From Rhodospirillaceae bacterium (lineage in GTDB: Bacteria; Pseudomonadota; Alphaproteobacteria; UBA8366; GCA-2717185), in assembly GCA_002717185.1 (NCBI GenBank), contig PBDC01000042.1, forward strand, positions 20,668 to 62,670: a DNA stretch of 42,003 nucleotides. The letters run 5' to 3'. This document shows positions 19,066 through 28,942 of this stretch, piece after piece; position 1 is the stretch's first letter, and every line of letters starts with the position of its first letter. A program made the translations under genes and the position numbers. A model generated the notes under the pieces. It was given only the letters and a program-made list of their open reading frames with translations, was not told the origin of the DNA and did not search any database.

Positions 19066-20349
19066 CTACTCGCTCTCTTCTCGCGCGACGGCTCGCCAGC
19101 CGATATCGCGGCGGCAAAATCCGCCGGGCCAATCGATTCGGTCGATCGCTGCGTAGGCTGCCACTTGGGCCGCCTTTACCGTCGGGCCGAAGCCGGTGAC
19201 GTTGAGCACCCGACCGCCAATGGCCAGCAGTTCTTCATTTTCACCGCGCGCCGTGCCGGCGTGAAAGATTACGGTGTCTTCGCTGGCGGCTAGCTCGACC
19301 CCAAAGATCTTCGTGCCTTTCTCGTAGCTGCCGGGGTAGCCATTTGAGGCCATGACGACGCTCAGTGCAGCTTCGTCACGCCAGCGCAGGTCGAAACTGT
19401 CAAGCACGCCATCAGCCGCCGCGACTAGCGCGACCAGAATGTCCGACATCAGCAACGCCATCAACACCTGGCACTCGGGATCACCAAAGCGGACATTGTA
19501 TTCGATTAGTTCGGGTCCCTCTTCGGTGATCATCAGGCCGGCGTACAACACGCCCTTGTAGGGTCGACCTTCTGCCTTCATGCCTGCAACGGTTGGCAGG
19601 ATTATTTTCTGCATGACCGTCTCAGCCATCGCTTCGGTCATTACCGGCGCTGGTGCGTAGGCGCCCATACCACCGGTATTTGGCCCCTTGTCGCCATCGA
19701 AGGCCGCCTTGTGATCCTGCGCAGACATCAGGGGTAGTGCGGTGTTCCCGTCGCACAGCGCGAAGAAACTGGCCTCTTCGCCCTCCAGGAAAGCCTCGAC
19801 CACAATTTTGGCCCCGGCTTCGCCAAACTGCCCGTCGACCATCGCCGCGTCGATGGCGGTGAGTGCTTCCTCAAGTTCGGTCGCTACGGTAACGCCCTTG
19901 CCCGCTGCCAGACCGTCCGCCTTAATGACGATTGGGGCGCCCTGGGCCCGGGTCCATTGTTTGGCTTTCTCAGGATCGGAAAAGCGGCGATAAGCAGCTG
20001 TCGGAATGTCGTATTTGGCGCAGAAATCCTTGGTGAAGCCTTTCGAACCTTCGAGTGACGCCGCATCGGCACTCGGGCCGAAGGATTTTACACCGATTGC
20101 ATCGAGCCGGTCGACTAGTCCCAGAATCAGAGGGGTTTCTGGCCCGATTACGACGAATTCGATGGAATTCTGCTGCACGAACCCGATAAGACCATCGATG
20201 TCCTCCGCGCTTATATCGACGCATTTGGCATCCGCAGCGATACCAGCGTTGCCCGGCGCGCAATAAAGTTTTTCGCACAGGGGCGAAGCGGCGATTGCCC
20301 AGCACAGGCTGTGCTCGCGCCCACCCGAACCGACCACCAGAACTTTCAT
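19066..20349 (-). CDS. purD: Phosphoribosylamine--glycine ligase (GAR synthetase)
   Basis: Catalyses the second step of purine synthesis, joining glycine to 5-phosphoribosylamine with ATP. The 427-residue product starts [14 protein letters not shown], typical of PurD. The ATP-grasp domain shows [11 protein letters not shown], and [14 protein letters not shown] is the ligand-binding loop; FGDPECQ and a C-terminal subdomain follow. The start at ATG 20349 is set by GGGAGGAG directly upstream (plus-strand 20352-20359). It is divergent from xseA across 46 bp. Confidence 0.96.
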   Translation of the reverse strand: MKVLVVGSGGREHSLCWAIAASPLCEKLYCAPGNAGIAADAKCVDISAEDIDGLIGFVQQNSIEFVVIGPETPLILGLVDRLDAIGVKSFGPSADAASLEGSKGFTKDFCAKYDIPTAAYRRFSDPEKAKQWTRAQGAPIVIKADGLAAGKGVTVATELEEALTAIDAAMVDGQFGEAGAKIVVEAFLEGEEASFFALCDGNTALPLMSAQDHKAAFDGDKGPNTGGMGAYAPAPVMTEAMAETVMQKIILPTVAGMKAEGRPYKGVLYAGLMITEEGPELIEYNVRFGDPECQVLMALLMSDILVALVAAADGVLDSFDLRWRDEAALSVVMASNGYPGSYEKGTKIFGVELAASEDTVIFHAGTARGENEELLAIGGRVLNVTGFGPTVKAAQVAAYAAIDRIDWPGGFCRRDIGWRAVAREESE

Positions 20350-20351
20350 GT

Positions 20352-20359
20352 CTCCTCCC
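20352..20359 (-). promoter_or_regulatory. Ribosome binding site of purD
   Basis: GGGAGGAG on the minus strand, with the GGAGG core 4 nt before ATG 20349. It rules out the slightly longer frame beginning at 20367. Confidence 0.6.
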
Positions 20360-20395
20360 AGAGGCAAGCTGTATACTCGTTACAACAACAATATC

Positions 20396-21955
20396 ATGAC
20401 AGCCGTGCCTATGACCGATATTTCCACCGACAGCCCCCGCAATATGCCGGAATATTCGGTATCCGAACTGTCGCGGGCGCTTAAGCGGACAGTCGAGGAC
20501 GCCTATTCCTACGTACGGGTGCGGGGCGAAATTTCAGGCCTCAAACGCGCAGGGTCCGGCCACCTCTATATGTCTCTGAAAGACGAAACGGCCAATTTGG
20601 ACGCGGTCTGCTGGCGCGGCGTAGCGGGTCGTCTCGCGATCAAGCCGGAGGATGGGCTTGAAGTCATTGCTTCGGGAAAATTGACCACTTATCCAGCGCG
20701 TTCGAAGTATCAATTCGTTATAGATTCGCTTGAGCTGGCGGGTGAGGGTGCTCTGCTAAAGATGCTGGATGAACGGCGCAAGGCCCTCGCCGCTGAGGGG
20801 TTGTTTGATAAATCGCGCAAGCAGGAACTGCCATATCTGCCGGATGTGATTGGTGTCGTCACGTCGCTGACCGGGGCGGTCATTCGCGATATCTTGCACC
20901 GTTTGAATGACCGGTTTCCGCGACATGTTTTGGTGGCGCCGGTTTTAGTTCAGGGTAATAGTGCGGCGGTCCAAGTAGCGGCTGCGATCGAAAGTTTTAA
21001 CACGCTTGATCCCGCAGGCGATGTGCCGCGGCCGGATGTGCTGATCGTGGCGCGCGGCGGCGGCAGCCTGGAGGACCTTTGGGCTTTCAATGAGGAGATC
21101 GTTGTCCGAGCAGCGGCCGCGAGTGAGATCCCAGTAATTTCCGCCGTAGGGCATGAAACGGACACTACCCTCATCGACTTTGTGTCGGACTGTCGTGCTC
21201 CGACACCGACAGCGGCAGCGGAGATGGCGGTTCCGGTCAGGGTAGAACTGGTCGAAACGGTCATGGGTACGGCGCTACGCATGGTTGGCGGAATGTCGCG
21301 CATACTGGAAGAGCGGCGTTTGCGCGTTGAAGGGTTGGCGCGCGGGCTCCCAGATGTGACAGGATTGCTCGGTGTGCAAATGCAGCGACTGGACGTTACG
21401 GTTGAGCGCCTCGCTAATGCAGGTGCGGGGGTCACGGGAAACCGGTCCCAAGCCGTAGCCATTCTAGCCGCTCGGCTCAAAAGCCCGGCGCAGTTTGTCG
21501 AGGAAACAAGTCGCAAGGTCGAGGCGGAAGCCCGTGCGTTGCGTACAGCGATGATACAACGCCTTGACCGGCTGCAAGAACGGAATGGCGGTATCGCCCA
21601 GCGATTATCCCCTTTACCGCTTCACCGCTCTCTCGAGGTCGCGAGCGAAGCCATGTCGGTGCTGGCACCAAGACTCGAACAGGGCGTGCAACGCTATTTT
21701 GTTGATGGAGAGCGGCGTTTGGCCCATCTCTCAGAACTTCTGGACAGTTACTCACCAGAACATGTGCTCGCGCGCGGTTATGCGATAGTGAGAGACGCTG
21801 ACGACATCCCGGTTACCTCTGCAAAGCGGCTGCGACCTGGTGACGCTGTGGCTCTGCAATTCGCCAACAAGGAAAAAGCCGATGCGGTGATCTCAGGCAG
21901 CCGTTCAAAGCGGACAGCTAAACCAGCAGAAGATAAACAAGGCGAACTCCTGTGA
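20396..21955 (+). CDS. xseA: Exodeoxyribonuclease VII large subunit
   Basis: With XseB it forms ExoVII, which degrades single-stranded DNA to oligonucleotides. The N-terminal OB-fold reads YSVSELSRALKRTVEDAY and VRGEISGLKRAGSGHLYMSL. The catalytic domain has VVTSLTGAVIRDI, VARGGGSLEDLWAFNEE and SAVGHETDTTLIDFVSD, all standard. A long coiled-coil-like region follows, and the C-terminal LARGYAIVRD closes the protein. About 519 residues from ATG 20396; ATG 20411 is an alternative. xseB is not adjacent. The TGA overlaps the GTG of the following peptidase gene. Confidence 0.95.
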   Translation: MTAVPMTDISTDSPRNMPEYSVSELSRALKRTVEDAYSYVRVRGEISGLKRAGSGHLYMSLKDETANLDAVCWRGVAGRLAIKPEDGLEVIASGKLTTYPARSKYQFVIDSLELAGEGALLKMLDERRKALAAEGLFDKSRKQELPYLPDVIGVVTSLTGAVIRDILHRLNDRFPRHVLVAPVLVQGNSAAVQVAAAIESFNTLDPAGDVPRPDVLIVARGGGSLEDLWAFNEEIVVRAAAASEIPVISAVGHETDTTLIDFVSDCRAPTPTAAAEMAVPVRVELVETVMGTALRMVGGMSRILEERRLRVEGLARGLPDVTGLLGVQMQRLDVTVERLANAGAGVTGNRSQAVAILAARLKSPAQFVEETSRKVEAEARALRTAMIQRLDRLQERNGGIAQRLSPLPLHRSLEVASEAMSVLAPRLEQGVQRYFVDGERRLAHLSELLDSYSPEHVLARGYAIVRDADDIPVTSAKRLRPGDAVALQFANKEKADAVISGSRSKRTAKPAEDKQGELL

Positions 21956-22758
21956 GGATCTTAGCTTTCATTTTGGTGACCTTTTGGACCCTTCAAGTTC
22001 ACGCGGTGGATTTACAGGGCAAGTTCACCCAAGGGGCATTGATCATCGGCAAAACCTCATCAACCACGAAGATTGCGCTGGATGGCAGACCAATTCGGGT
22101 TTCGCCAGACGGTGATTTCGTGTTTGGGTTCGGACGCGATGCGCCAGCTAGCGCGACCCTGAAGATCGAACGCCCGGGACATGCCGTCGAAGAACGTAAA
22201 TTGGTGATCGCTGCAAGGGAGTATCAGATCCAGAGTATCGATGGCCTGCCGCCCCGCATGGTAACACCGCCAAAATCGGTAATGGACCGCATTAAGCGGG
22301 AGAATGGCACGATTGCTAAATTACGAGCCGAAGACAGCCCAAAGGTGTATTTTCGAGGGACTTGGCTGCGTCCGTCGAATGGGCGGGTGACGGGCGTTTA
22401 TGGCAGCCAGCGCATATTAAATGGCAAGCCACGCCGTCCGCATTTCGGCATCGACTTTGCTGCTCCCTCGGGTGCGCCGGTCGTTGCTCCTATGGGTGGC
22501 AAGATCGTCTTGGCCCACAAAGACATGTACTACAGTGGAGGTACCATTATCCTGGATCATGGCCATGGGTTGACCTCCGCTTTCCTTCATCTGAGCGTGT
22601 TGTCAGTGAAGGTTGGCCAGGTTGTTAGTCGAGGTCAAAAGATTGGAGCCATTGGAGCAACGGGCCGGGCGACCGGTCCGCATCTTGATTGGCGTATCAA
22701 TTGGTTCGAGCAACGGGTCGACCCAGCATATCTCTTGCCTGCTAATGCTTTGAACTAA
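21952..22758 (+). CDS. Secreted M23 (LytM-type) peptidoglycan peptidase-like protein
   Basis: A 268-residue exported protein. The N-terminus (MRILAFILVTFWTLQVHA) is a signal peptide with probable cleavage after VHA. A beta-rich N-terminal domain precedes the M23 domain: HFGID gives H164 and D168, H213 lies in FLHLS, and GPHLDW carries H244. The usual final zinc ligand in HxH is replaced by D246 (HLD); such HLDW forms recur in proteobacterial homologues as I remember them, so it may still be active. It would cut peptide cross-links in the periplasm. The GTG start overlaps the xseA stop (GTGA), so translation is probably coupled. It converges with lpxK, overlapping by 4 bp. Confidence 0.85.
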   Translation: MRILAFILVTFWTLQVHAVDLQGKFTQGALIIGKTSSTTKIALDGRPIRVSPDGDFVFGFGRDAPASATLKIERPGHAVEERKLVIAAREYQIQSIDGLPPRMVTPPKSVMDRIKRENGTIAKLRAEDSPKVYFRGTWLRPSNGRVTGVYGSQRILNGKPRRPHFGIDFAAPSGAPVVAPMGGKIVLAHKDMYYSGGTIILDHGHGLTSAFLHLSVLSVKVGQVVSRGQKIGAIGATGRATGPHLDWRINWFEQRVDPAYLLPANALN

Positions 22759-23729
22759 ATATGCAGGGCCCGATCGAGTAGGGGCTCGATGTCCTTCGGA
22801 TTGCGCCATTCTAGGAGGACTGGAAATGGCTCCACCATGAGCTGAGCGTCAGGCGGCAGCCGCGCGAAGTCTTTGGTAGTTGTGATTGGAGTAGCGTTTG
22901 CTGCTCGTGCAGATTCGACTAGCTGCATAATTTCCTCTGGTGTGAAGGTATGATGGTCAGGGAAGGCGTGTTTGTTTAAGATTTGGCAACCAATTTCTTC
23001 CAATGTTGTGAAGAACTTCTCTGGCCGGCCTATGCCTGCGAAAGCGACCACGTCGCGGCCGGCAAATTCCTGTGCCGCCATCGTTGGCACCATGCGAGCG
23101 CGGATGATCGGCTTCGCTGCGCGGTCAAGCTCTGTAGCGACGTTACTCAAAACCGGTTCTATCAAAATAATTGCGTCTGCTTGGGCGAGCCCATCATCGA
23201 TTGGCTGACGCAGCGGTCCGGCTGGCAAAACCCGACAATTGCCGAACCCTGCGACGCCATCTACCACCACGAAGCTTAGTGTTTTGGCGAGTGTCGGGTT
23301 CTGTAGACCGTCATCCATGACGATTATCGAAGCGCCTGCGGCAATAGCGGCCTTTGCGCCCGATACTCGATTGCGCGCGATCCAAGTGGGGGCCACCTCC
23401 GCTAGTAATAATGGCTCGTCCCCAACATCTTGCGCTTTATGCCGTTCGCGATCCACGCGGATAGGTCCGCGCAACCGGCCGCCATAACCACGGCTCAGAA
23501 AATGAATTTTATGCGCCTGTTTGCGAAGAACCTTTCCGAGCGCAAGGGCGACAGGGGTCTTGCCGGCCCCACCGGTGGTGATGTTGCCCACACAAATTAC
23601 AGGAACGGTCGCTTGCCAAGGCTGAGTCCACCGGTGGCGGAGCCTCGCAATGGCGACGTATAGGCCCGCAAGTGGCGAAAGCGCTTGGCTTATACCGTTG
23701 CGGTGCTCGAAATAGTTAGGCGCGCGCAT
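22755..23729 (-). CDS. lpxK: Tetraacyldisaccharide 4'-kinase
   Basis: Phosphorylates the 4' position of the lipid A disaccharide precursor at the inner membrane. The P-loop is GNITTGGAGKTPVALAL near residue 50, and MDDGLQNP is the LpxK DDG motif. FLSRGYGG and the C-terminal TTKDFARLP are also typical. About 324 residues from ATG 23729 (MRAPNYFEH); the longer frame to 23837 lies within waaA. The start overlaps the waaA end by 14 bp. It is the last gene of the msbA-DUF374-waaA-lpxK block. Confidence 0.95.
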   Translation of the reverse strand: MRAPNYFEHRNGISQALSPLAGLYVAIARLRHRWTQPWQATVPVICVGNITTGGAGKTPVALALGKVLRKQAHKIHFLSRGYGGRLRGPIRVDRERHKAQDVGDEPLLLAEVAPTWIARNRVSGAKAAIAAGASIIVMDDGLQNPTLAKTLSFVVVDGVAGFGNCRVLPAGPLRQPIDDGLAQADAIILIEPVLSNVATELDRAAKPIIRARMVPTMAAQEFAGRDVVAFAGIGRPEKFFTTLEEIGCQILNKHAFPDHHTFTPEEIMQLVESARAANATPITTTKDFARLPPDAQLMVEPFPVLLEWRNPKDIEPLLDRALHI

Positions 23730-25011
23730 CGGAACTTCCTGACGGTAGCGCGTCGAGAAACGGTTTGAGCTCTTCGATAACCGCATCGACAACTGCAGTG
23801 TTAGATTCTGCAACCTTGGATGCTGCAGCTGCGGCATCTTGCCGATGTACCCCGTCTTCGAGAAATTGTGCGATAGATTTCGCTAGTGTGGCAGCATCGC
23901 GAATTTCTGTTCTGGCGTGCGCTTTTGCCAGTTGCTGTGCAACGGTTGCAAAGTTCGCCATATCCGGCCCGTGTATAATTGCGCAATCGAGTTGAGCCGC
24001 TTCAAGGGGATTGTGGCCGCCATGTTGGCCCATACTGCCGCCTATAAATGCGATATTAGAAAGGCGGTAGAACAACCCCAATTCGCCCAGTGTATCTGCA
24101 ATGTAGATGTCATCCGCAAGCGTGATGTTTCCCCCAGCGCCGCGCCGCGAGGTTCGGAGGCCTTTCGTAGCAAATTCTTTTTCGATCTGCTGTCCACGCG
24201 ATGGATGGCGTGGCACGATAATTGTAAGGAGGCCGGGAAAAGATTTCTTAAGAAGGTCGTGTGTTTTGGCAACAATTGCTTCATCGCCTGGATGTGTGCT
24301 CGCTGCTAACCAGAGGGGCCGTTCGCCTACTTGCTTCTTTAATGTTTTGAGATCGGTACTGTCCACCGGCAGTGCGGCCGCGGAGAATTTTAAGTTGCCC
24401 ACGCATTTGACTGGGTTGGCTCCCAACGCCCGAAAGCGTTCAGCTTCCTCGTCGGTTTGAGCCAGACACAGGCGAAACGCGCTGACGATATCGCCAATAA
24501 ATCCCGGTAACAAACGCCAATTGGCTGCCGATTTGCGAGAAATACGGCCATTTGCGAGGACCGTTGGTATGTTTCTCGCCTTGGTTTGCGTGATCAGGTT
24601 TGGCCAGAACTCGGATTCGATCCAGACTGCCATGTTGGGTTCCCAATGATCGAGAAAGCGCTGTACCCAGCGAGTTCGATCAACTGGGACGAATTGGTGG
24701 AAACTGCGCTGCGGTAGACGCTCTTCGAGAAGCTTTGCGGATGTCACCGTGCCCGTCGTGATCAAAATATGGAGATCGATCCGCGTTCGCAGCATCTTTG
24801 AAATCAACGAAAGGGCGGATTGCGCTTCACCGACACTTGCGGCATGCACCCAGGCAAGAGGACCTTCCGGTCGTTTGCGGGACGGAATGCCTCGGCGCTC
24901 GGCGATGCGGTCTGGATCCTCCTTGCCGTTGTTGAGCCGCCGCTGCATATACATGTCGATGAGCGGGCCGCTCATCTCCGTCAGACCACGATAGATTGTC
25001 AGTCCCACCAT
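23716..25011 (-). CDS. waaA: 3-deoxy-D-manno-octulosonic acid (Kdo) transferase
   Basis: Adds Kdo from CMP-Kdo to lipid A precursor. The 431-residue GT30 protein has an N-terminal membrane-associating segment (LTIYRGLTEMSGPLIDMYM), then WVHAASVGEAQSALSLI, with the glutamate expected to be catalytic, and ESEFWPNLI. The C-terminal half has GSMGQHGGHNPLEAA for nucleotide-sugar binding. Start ATG 25011 is 4 bp after the stop of the acyltransferase gene. Whether it adds one or two Kdo residues cannot be told. Confidence 0.94.
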   Translation of the reverse strand: MVGLTIYRGLTEMSGPLIDMYMQRRLNNGKEDPDRIAERRGIPSRKRPEGPLAWVHAASVGEAQSALSLISKMLRTRIDLHILITTGTVTSAKLLEERLPQRSFHQFVPVDRTRWVQRFLDHWEPNMAVWIESEFWPNLITQTKARNIPTVLANGRISRKSAANWRLLPGFIGDIVSAFRLCLAQTDEEAERFRALGANPVKCVGNLKFSAAALPVDSTDLKTLKKQVGERPLWLAASTHPGDEAIVAKTHDLLKKSFPGLLTIIVPRHPSRGQQIEKEFATKGLRTSRRGAGGNITLADDIYIADTLGELGLFYRLSNIAFIGGSMGQHGGHNPLEAAQLDCAIIHGPDMANFATVAQQLAKAHARTEIRDAATLAKSIAQFLEDGVHRQDAAAAASKVAESNTAVVDAVIEELKPFLDALPSGSSDARA

Positions 25012-25015
25012 ACTT

Positions 25016-25732
25016 TCAGCGCTCCGCGGGGAAAGGAGCCGGCTCGACGATGGGGCGGCCCATCATCTCGTCGCATCGGCGCAACACTGACGTCAGGGCC
25101 GCCTCCACTTCGATTCGCTTGCTCTCCAACAGTTCTTTGTTTGCGTTTTTCGGGATATGGATGGGTTTGCCCCACGCGAACACGCCGCGACAGAACGGGT
25201 AGGGCAACAGGAAGCGATCCCAACTGCTTAGCAGTTTGCCGCTATTCGTCGAATAGGCGATTGTGAAAATAGGCACTTCTGCCATGTGGGCCAGGGCGAC
25301 GATGCCATCGCTGGCACGCATTCGGGGGCCGCGTGGGCCATCTGGTGTAATCCCGATGATACAATTTTCTTCGCGCAGGCGCCGTATCAGTTCGCGCGCC
25401 GCTTTGGTGCCGCCTCTTGAAGTCGAACCTGCTATGGTGCCAATGCCCAAATGACCGATAGTTTTGGAAATGAGCCGGCCGTCTGGGTGGTTCGAGATTA
25501 ACATATCGACTGACCGACCTTGCTTGTCGTGGCAGAACGGCATCATCAATAATCGCCCATGCCAGAACGATACGATGAAAGGCTTGCCTGTTTTCATGAA
25601 TGTCAGCAACGCGTTATCGCCCACGATTGTCCACCGTCCGGTCCAAAACACGAACCGTACATAAGTAGCAACCAGCCAGCACAGCGCATCCTGCACTTTT
25701 TGGTGACGGATGACCGGCCGAAAAACCTGCAT
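25016..25732 (-). CDS. DUF374 lysophospholipid acyltransferase-family protein
   Basis: A 238-residue membrane-associated protein of the DUF374 family (LPLAT superfamily). The N-terminal hydrophobic stretch is DALCWLVATYVRFVFW. The acyltransferase-like blocks are SFWHGRLLMMPF, SNHPDGRLIS, GSTSRGG and ITPDGPRGPR. Its constant place beside waaA and msbA suggests a role in lipid A or envelope lipid acylation, but no reaction is firmly established. It is flanked by 4-bp gaps on both sides, so it is clearly part of the operon. Confidence 0.88.
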   Translation of the reverse strand: MQVFRPVIRHQKVQDALCWLVATYVRFVFWTGRWTIVGDNALLTFMKTGKPFIVSFWHGRLLMMPFCHDKQGRSVDMLISNHPDGRLISKTIGHLGIGTIAGSTSRGGTKAARELIRRLREENCIIGITPDGPRGPRMRASDGIVALAHMAEVPIFTIAYSTNSGKLLSSWDRFLLPYPFCRGVFAWGKPIHIPKNANKELLESKRIEVEAALTSVLRRCDEMMGRPIVEPAPFPAER

Positions 25733-25736
25733 GACG

Positions 25737-27590
25737 CTAAAATTGCGCCTGAATGGAAACTGGTTCCTCTGTGTCGTGAGTGGTCAGCTGCATCCTACTA
25801 AGCTCCGCATATAGGCCGTTACGTGCCAGTAATTCAACGTGAGTGCCCTGCTCTACGATCTGACCAGTATCCAGTACATATATTCGGTCCGCGTCTATCA
25901 CGGTCGACAGCCTGTGCGCGATTACCAAGGTAGTGCGGCCGGCCATCAGCCGCTTCAGAGCCTCTTGCACCAGCCGCTCCGACTGTGTGTCGAGTGACGA
26001 AGTCGCTTCGTCAAGCAACAGAATTGGAGCGTCACGCAACATGGCTCGTGCGATGGAAAGTCGCTGCCGTTGCCCTCCGGACAAGCGCAACCCCGCTTCT
26101 CCAATAATCGTGTCATAGCCCTGCGGCAGTTCGCAGATAAAATCATGTGCGGCGGCGGCTTTTGCTGCTTTGACTATGGCGTCGTCGTCCGCCGCTGGGT
26201 CGCCATAGGCAATATTGTCTCGAACGGATGTATTGAACAAGCCGGTTTCCTGGCTTACCAGGGAGATGGATCGCCGTAGAGACTCGATTGTCACCTTGCG
26301 GACATCCTGTCCGTCAATGAAGACCGAACCGTTGGCAACATCATGGAATCTCGGCAGTAAGTTTAAAACGGTGGATTTGCCGGCGCCGGACGGTCCGACC
26401 AGCGCGATCTTCTGGCCAGGCTCGGCGTCGATGGACACGCCGCGCAATGCTTGCATTCCGTTGCCATAGGAGAAGACCACGTCGTCATAGCGGATCGCGC
26501 CTTCTGTAATTTGCAATGGAGCGATATCTGGCGCGTCGACGATTGCCGGCCGATAGTCGATCATCGTGAAAATGCGCTGCGCCGCCGCCAGCCCTTCCTG
26601 AAGGCTGGCGTTTAGGCTGGCCAGGCTGCGCATCGGCTGGAAGGCCATGACTAAGGCGGTTAGGAACGCGATCAGTTTTCCAACCGTAGTCTCACCGTGC
26701 AGCACCTGATAACCGCCATAGAATAGGACACCGGCGATTGCCAACCCGCCCAGTGTTTCCATGATCGGATATGAGCGTGCGCGAACCCGGGCAGCCTTGA
26801 GAATAAATTGGAAAATCGACTCAAACATGCCATCGGCGCGGCGCTGTTCGTGTTCTTCCATACCGTATGCTTTGACTTGGCGGACCCCCTTAAAAACGTC
26901 GTCCAGTAGGGCGGTCAGTACCCCAAGCTCCGCCTGGATTTCTGCTGAGAGGCGGCGCAGGCGCCTGCCTATATAGATGACCGGAAAGACACTGATAGGA
27001 AATACGATGAAGGCCATCGTTGCTAGGACCCAGTGGGTGTAGAACATCACGCCGACCAATACGATGACAGTCAGCAAGTCACGCACCGAACCCGTCACTG
27101 TCTTGATCACCGCTTCCCGCAGGAAATTAACATCGTTGGTGAAGCGAGAAATTAGCTTACCTGTAGCGTCGCTATGCAAAAAGGCAAGGTCTGCGCGGAC
27201 GATGCGGTTGAACATCTGGCTCTGCAGGGTAGTAACGACGCGCAGGCCAACTCGGTTCATGAGTACTGTCTGTCCGTAACTGCCGACGCCCTTGATGATC
27301 GAGATTACGAGGAAGGCGAGAGGAATAACCCAGACTAGCCGCTCGTCCCCAGTCACTAACACTTTATCGAGAGCTGGTTCGATCAGTCTTGCTTGCCCGC
27401 CGGCAGCGATAGCGACGATGACCATGCAGAGGATTGCCATCAAAATTGCGCGCTTGTGATACCGGACATAGTCGCGCCAGATCCGCCCCGCCAGTCGTCG
27501 GGTCGGCTCGTCCATCCGCAATTTCTTTCGCGCTCTTTTTTGTTCTGCCAAGTCTCGGCTGCTCCGCAGGAATTGGCGGACATATACCAT
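25737..27590 (-). CDS. msbA: MsbA-type lipid A exporter, ABC transporter with fused permease and ATPase
   Basis: Flips lipid A-core across the inner membrane. The 617-residue half-transporter has six membrane helices in the first ~340 residues, for example AILMAILCMVIVAIAAGG. The ATPase domain shows Walker A GPSGAGKST, signature LSGGQRQRLSIARA, Walker B ILLLDEATSSLD and H-loop VIAHRLST. Two starts are possible: ATG 27590, which adds a basic leader, or ATG 27515 (MDEPTRRLAG); neither has a clear Shine-Dalgarno. It is first in the msbA-DUF374-waaA-lpxK operon, so the promoter should lie in 27591-27800. Confidence 0.92.
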   Translation of the reverse strand: MVYVRQFLRSSRDLAEQKRARKKLRMDEPTRRLAGRIWRDYVRYHKRAILMAILCMVIVAIAAGGQARLIEPALDKVLVTGDERLVWVIPLAFLVISIIKGVGSYGQTVLMNRVGLRVVTTLQSQMFNRIVRADLAFLHSDATGKLISRFTNDVNFLREAVIKTVTGSVRDLLTVIVLVGVMFYTHWVLATMAFIVFPISVFPVIYIGRRLRRLSAEIQAELGVLTALLDDVFKGVRQVKAYGMEEHEQRRADGMFESIFQFILKAARVRARSYPIMETLGGLAIAGVLFYGGYQVLHGETTVGKLIAFLTALVMAFQPMRSLASLNASLQEGLAAAQRIFTMIDYRPAIVDAPDIAPLQITEGAIRYDDVVFSYGNGMQALRGVSIDAEPGQKIALVGPSGAGKSTVLNLLPRFHDVANGSVFIDGQDVRKVTIESLRRSISLVSQETGLFNTSVRDNIAYGDPAADDDAIVKAAKAAAAHDFICELPQGYDTIIGEAGLRLSGGQRQRLSIARAMLRDAPILLLDEATSSLDTQSERLVQEALKRLMAGRTTLVIAHRLSTVIDADRIYVLDTGQIVEQGTHVELLARNGLYAELSRMQLTTHDTEEPVSIQAQF

Positions 27591-28058
27591 GGCCTGAGAG
27601 TCGCAGCCAATTGCCCTTTTAAGTGCCTCGAAGCGATCGAGGCTGAGGGGCTCGCAGCTTGGGTGCCGAAGGCAATTTACATAAAATTTCTGATGATAGC
27701 GTTTGGCGGCAAGAAAGGCGTAAACGTGAATTAAATGCAGGCATGAACGCCTAAAACGTTATCAACCATACAATAGCACCTCGGTCCTGACTGAGGATCG
27801 TTCGTTTTTTATTGGTCTGGTTAATTCTCATTGGAAGTTGCGCGTTATGTCCGCATACACATGTCCCCACAATTTTTCGAACTGAGTGGATAACCGTTGT
27901 TACGAATGGGCGTTTACTATCTAAATCGCCATGCTCGGTATGGAGTTTGAACTGGCCCATTGTATCGGACGCTGCACGAACGAATTGTCTAACGTTGATA
28001 GCGCGCTGCTGTCATAGAATCACTGTGCCGAATTGGCCTGACCGGGTAAATTAAGACC
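27591..28058. other. Divergent intergenic region between msbA and the Nudix gene
   Basis: About 470 AT-richer bases with no recognisable gene. A small hairpin CCTCGGT-CCTG-ACTGAGG lies at 27779-27796 (one G-U pair), with a T6 run several bases downstream at 27805-27810. It is not placed after any gene on that strand, so a terminator role is doubtful. Promoters for both flanking genes should be here. Confidence 0.4.
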
Positions 28059-28913
28059 ATGGGTTATCTTGACCATATCCACGCTTGCAACAACGCCAAT
28101 CTAAGCCAGCTCGTACCCTTTATCGTCGATGGTCAACGGGTCGGTTGGCTGCGACCGGAATTTGCGTTCAGGCTCGCAGATTGGCCAAATGTATTCGAAA
28201 TAGATGAAGCTCGTGTAACGATTGTATCGTTACTCGACAATTTCGATTCTCGCAGCTCGGCGGTCGCGCCAATACTGCGCGCGCTGGCGACGATTGGATT
28301 AATCGACGGTTGGCGTGACGAACTGTATCCGGTCATGCCTATTTGGGGTGGTTCACCTTTGTTGCAGATGGAACGCGCAGCTGTTCCGCATTTCGGGGTG
28401 CGTGCCTGGGGTGTGCACATGAATGGCTTTGTTTGCCTTGCAGGTGGGTTGCATATGTGGGTCGCCACACGGTCGCGAAACAAGCCGACCTATCCCGGCA
28501 TGCTCGATAACACGGTTGCTGGCGGTCAGCCGATTGGCATCACGCCGCTCGACAATCTCATCAAGGAGTGCGATGAGGAGGCAGGAATTCCGAAGGCGCT
28601 AGCTCAGCAAGCGCGATCGGTCGGCGTTATTAGCTACTGCCATGAAACGTTGGATGGTGCCAAACCGGATCAGATGTTTTGTTACGATTTGGAAATGCCG
28701 GCGGATTTCACGCCGGTCAACACAGATGGCGAAATCGATGGGTTTGAATTGTGGCCGATCGAACAGGTTGCTGAACGCGTTCGCGATAGCTTCGATTTCA
28801 AATTCAACTGTAACCTGGCAATAATCGATTTCTTAATTCGCCATGGGATCATTACGCCAGAGAATGAGCCAGACTATATCGAAATTGCTCTCGGTTTACG
28901 CCTGCCTAACTGA
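28059..28913 (+). CDS. DUF4743 Nudix hydrolase (thiamine-diphosphate-associated type)
   Basis: A 284-residue protein with an N-terminal DUF4743 region (residues ~1-115) and a C-terminal Nudix domain. The Nudix box is a variant: GGQPIGITPLDNLIKECDEE, with KE in place of the usual RE, and EEAGIP completing the metal-binding glutamates. This pairing occurs in plant and fungal proteins fused or linked to thiamine pyrophosphokinase, some of which hydrolyse damaged thiamine diphosphate. That role is a family-based guess. No thiamine gene is adjacent. It stands alone between two minus-strand blocks. Confidence 0.85.
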   Translation: MGYLDHIHACNNANLSQLVPFIVDGQRVGWLRPEFAFRLADWPNVFEIDEARVTIVSLLDNFDSRSSAVAPILRALATIGLIDGWRDELYPVMPIWGGSPLLQMERAAVPHFGVRAWGVHMNGFVCLAGGLHMWVATRSRNKPTYPGMLDNTVAGGQPIGITPLDNLIKECDEEAGIPKALAQQARSVGVISYCHETLDGAKPDQMFCYDLEMPADFTPVNTDGEIDGFELWPIEQVAERVRDSFDFKFNCNLAIIDFLIRHGIITPENEPDYIEIALGLRLPN

Positions 28914-28942
28914 GGCTAGAAGAAACACGCCAGCCATTGGAT

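Noticed and set aside
20372..20377. TATACT as the -10 box of xseA
   Set aside because: The hexamer is good, but no -35-like sequence lies at proper spacing, so I did not list it as a promoter.
27393..27734. Plus-strand open frame over the msbA 5' end
   Set aside because: Largely antisense to msbA, no ribosome binding site and no recognisable product.
27779..27810. Hairpin followed by T6 as a rho-independent terminator
   Set aside because: No gene ends upstream of it on that strand, and the T-run is separated from the stem.
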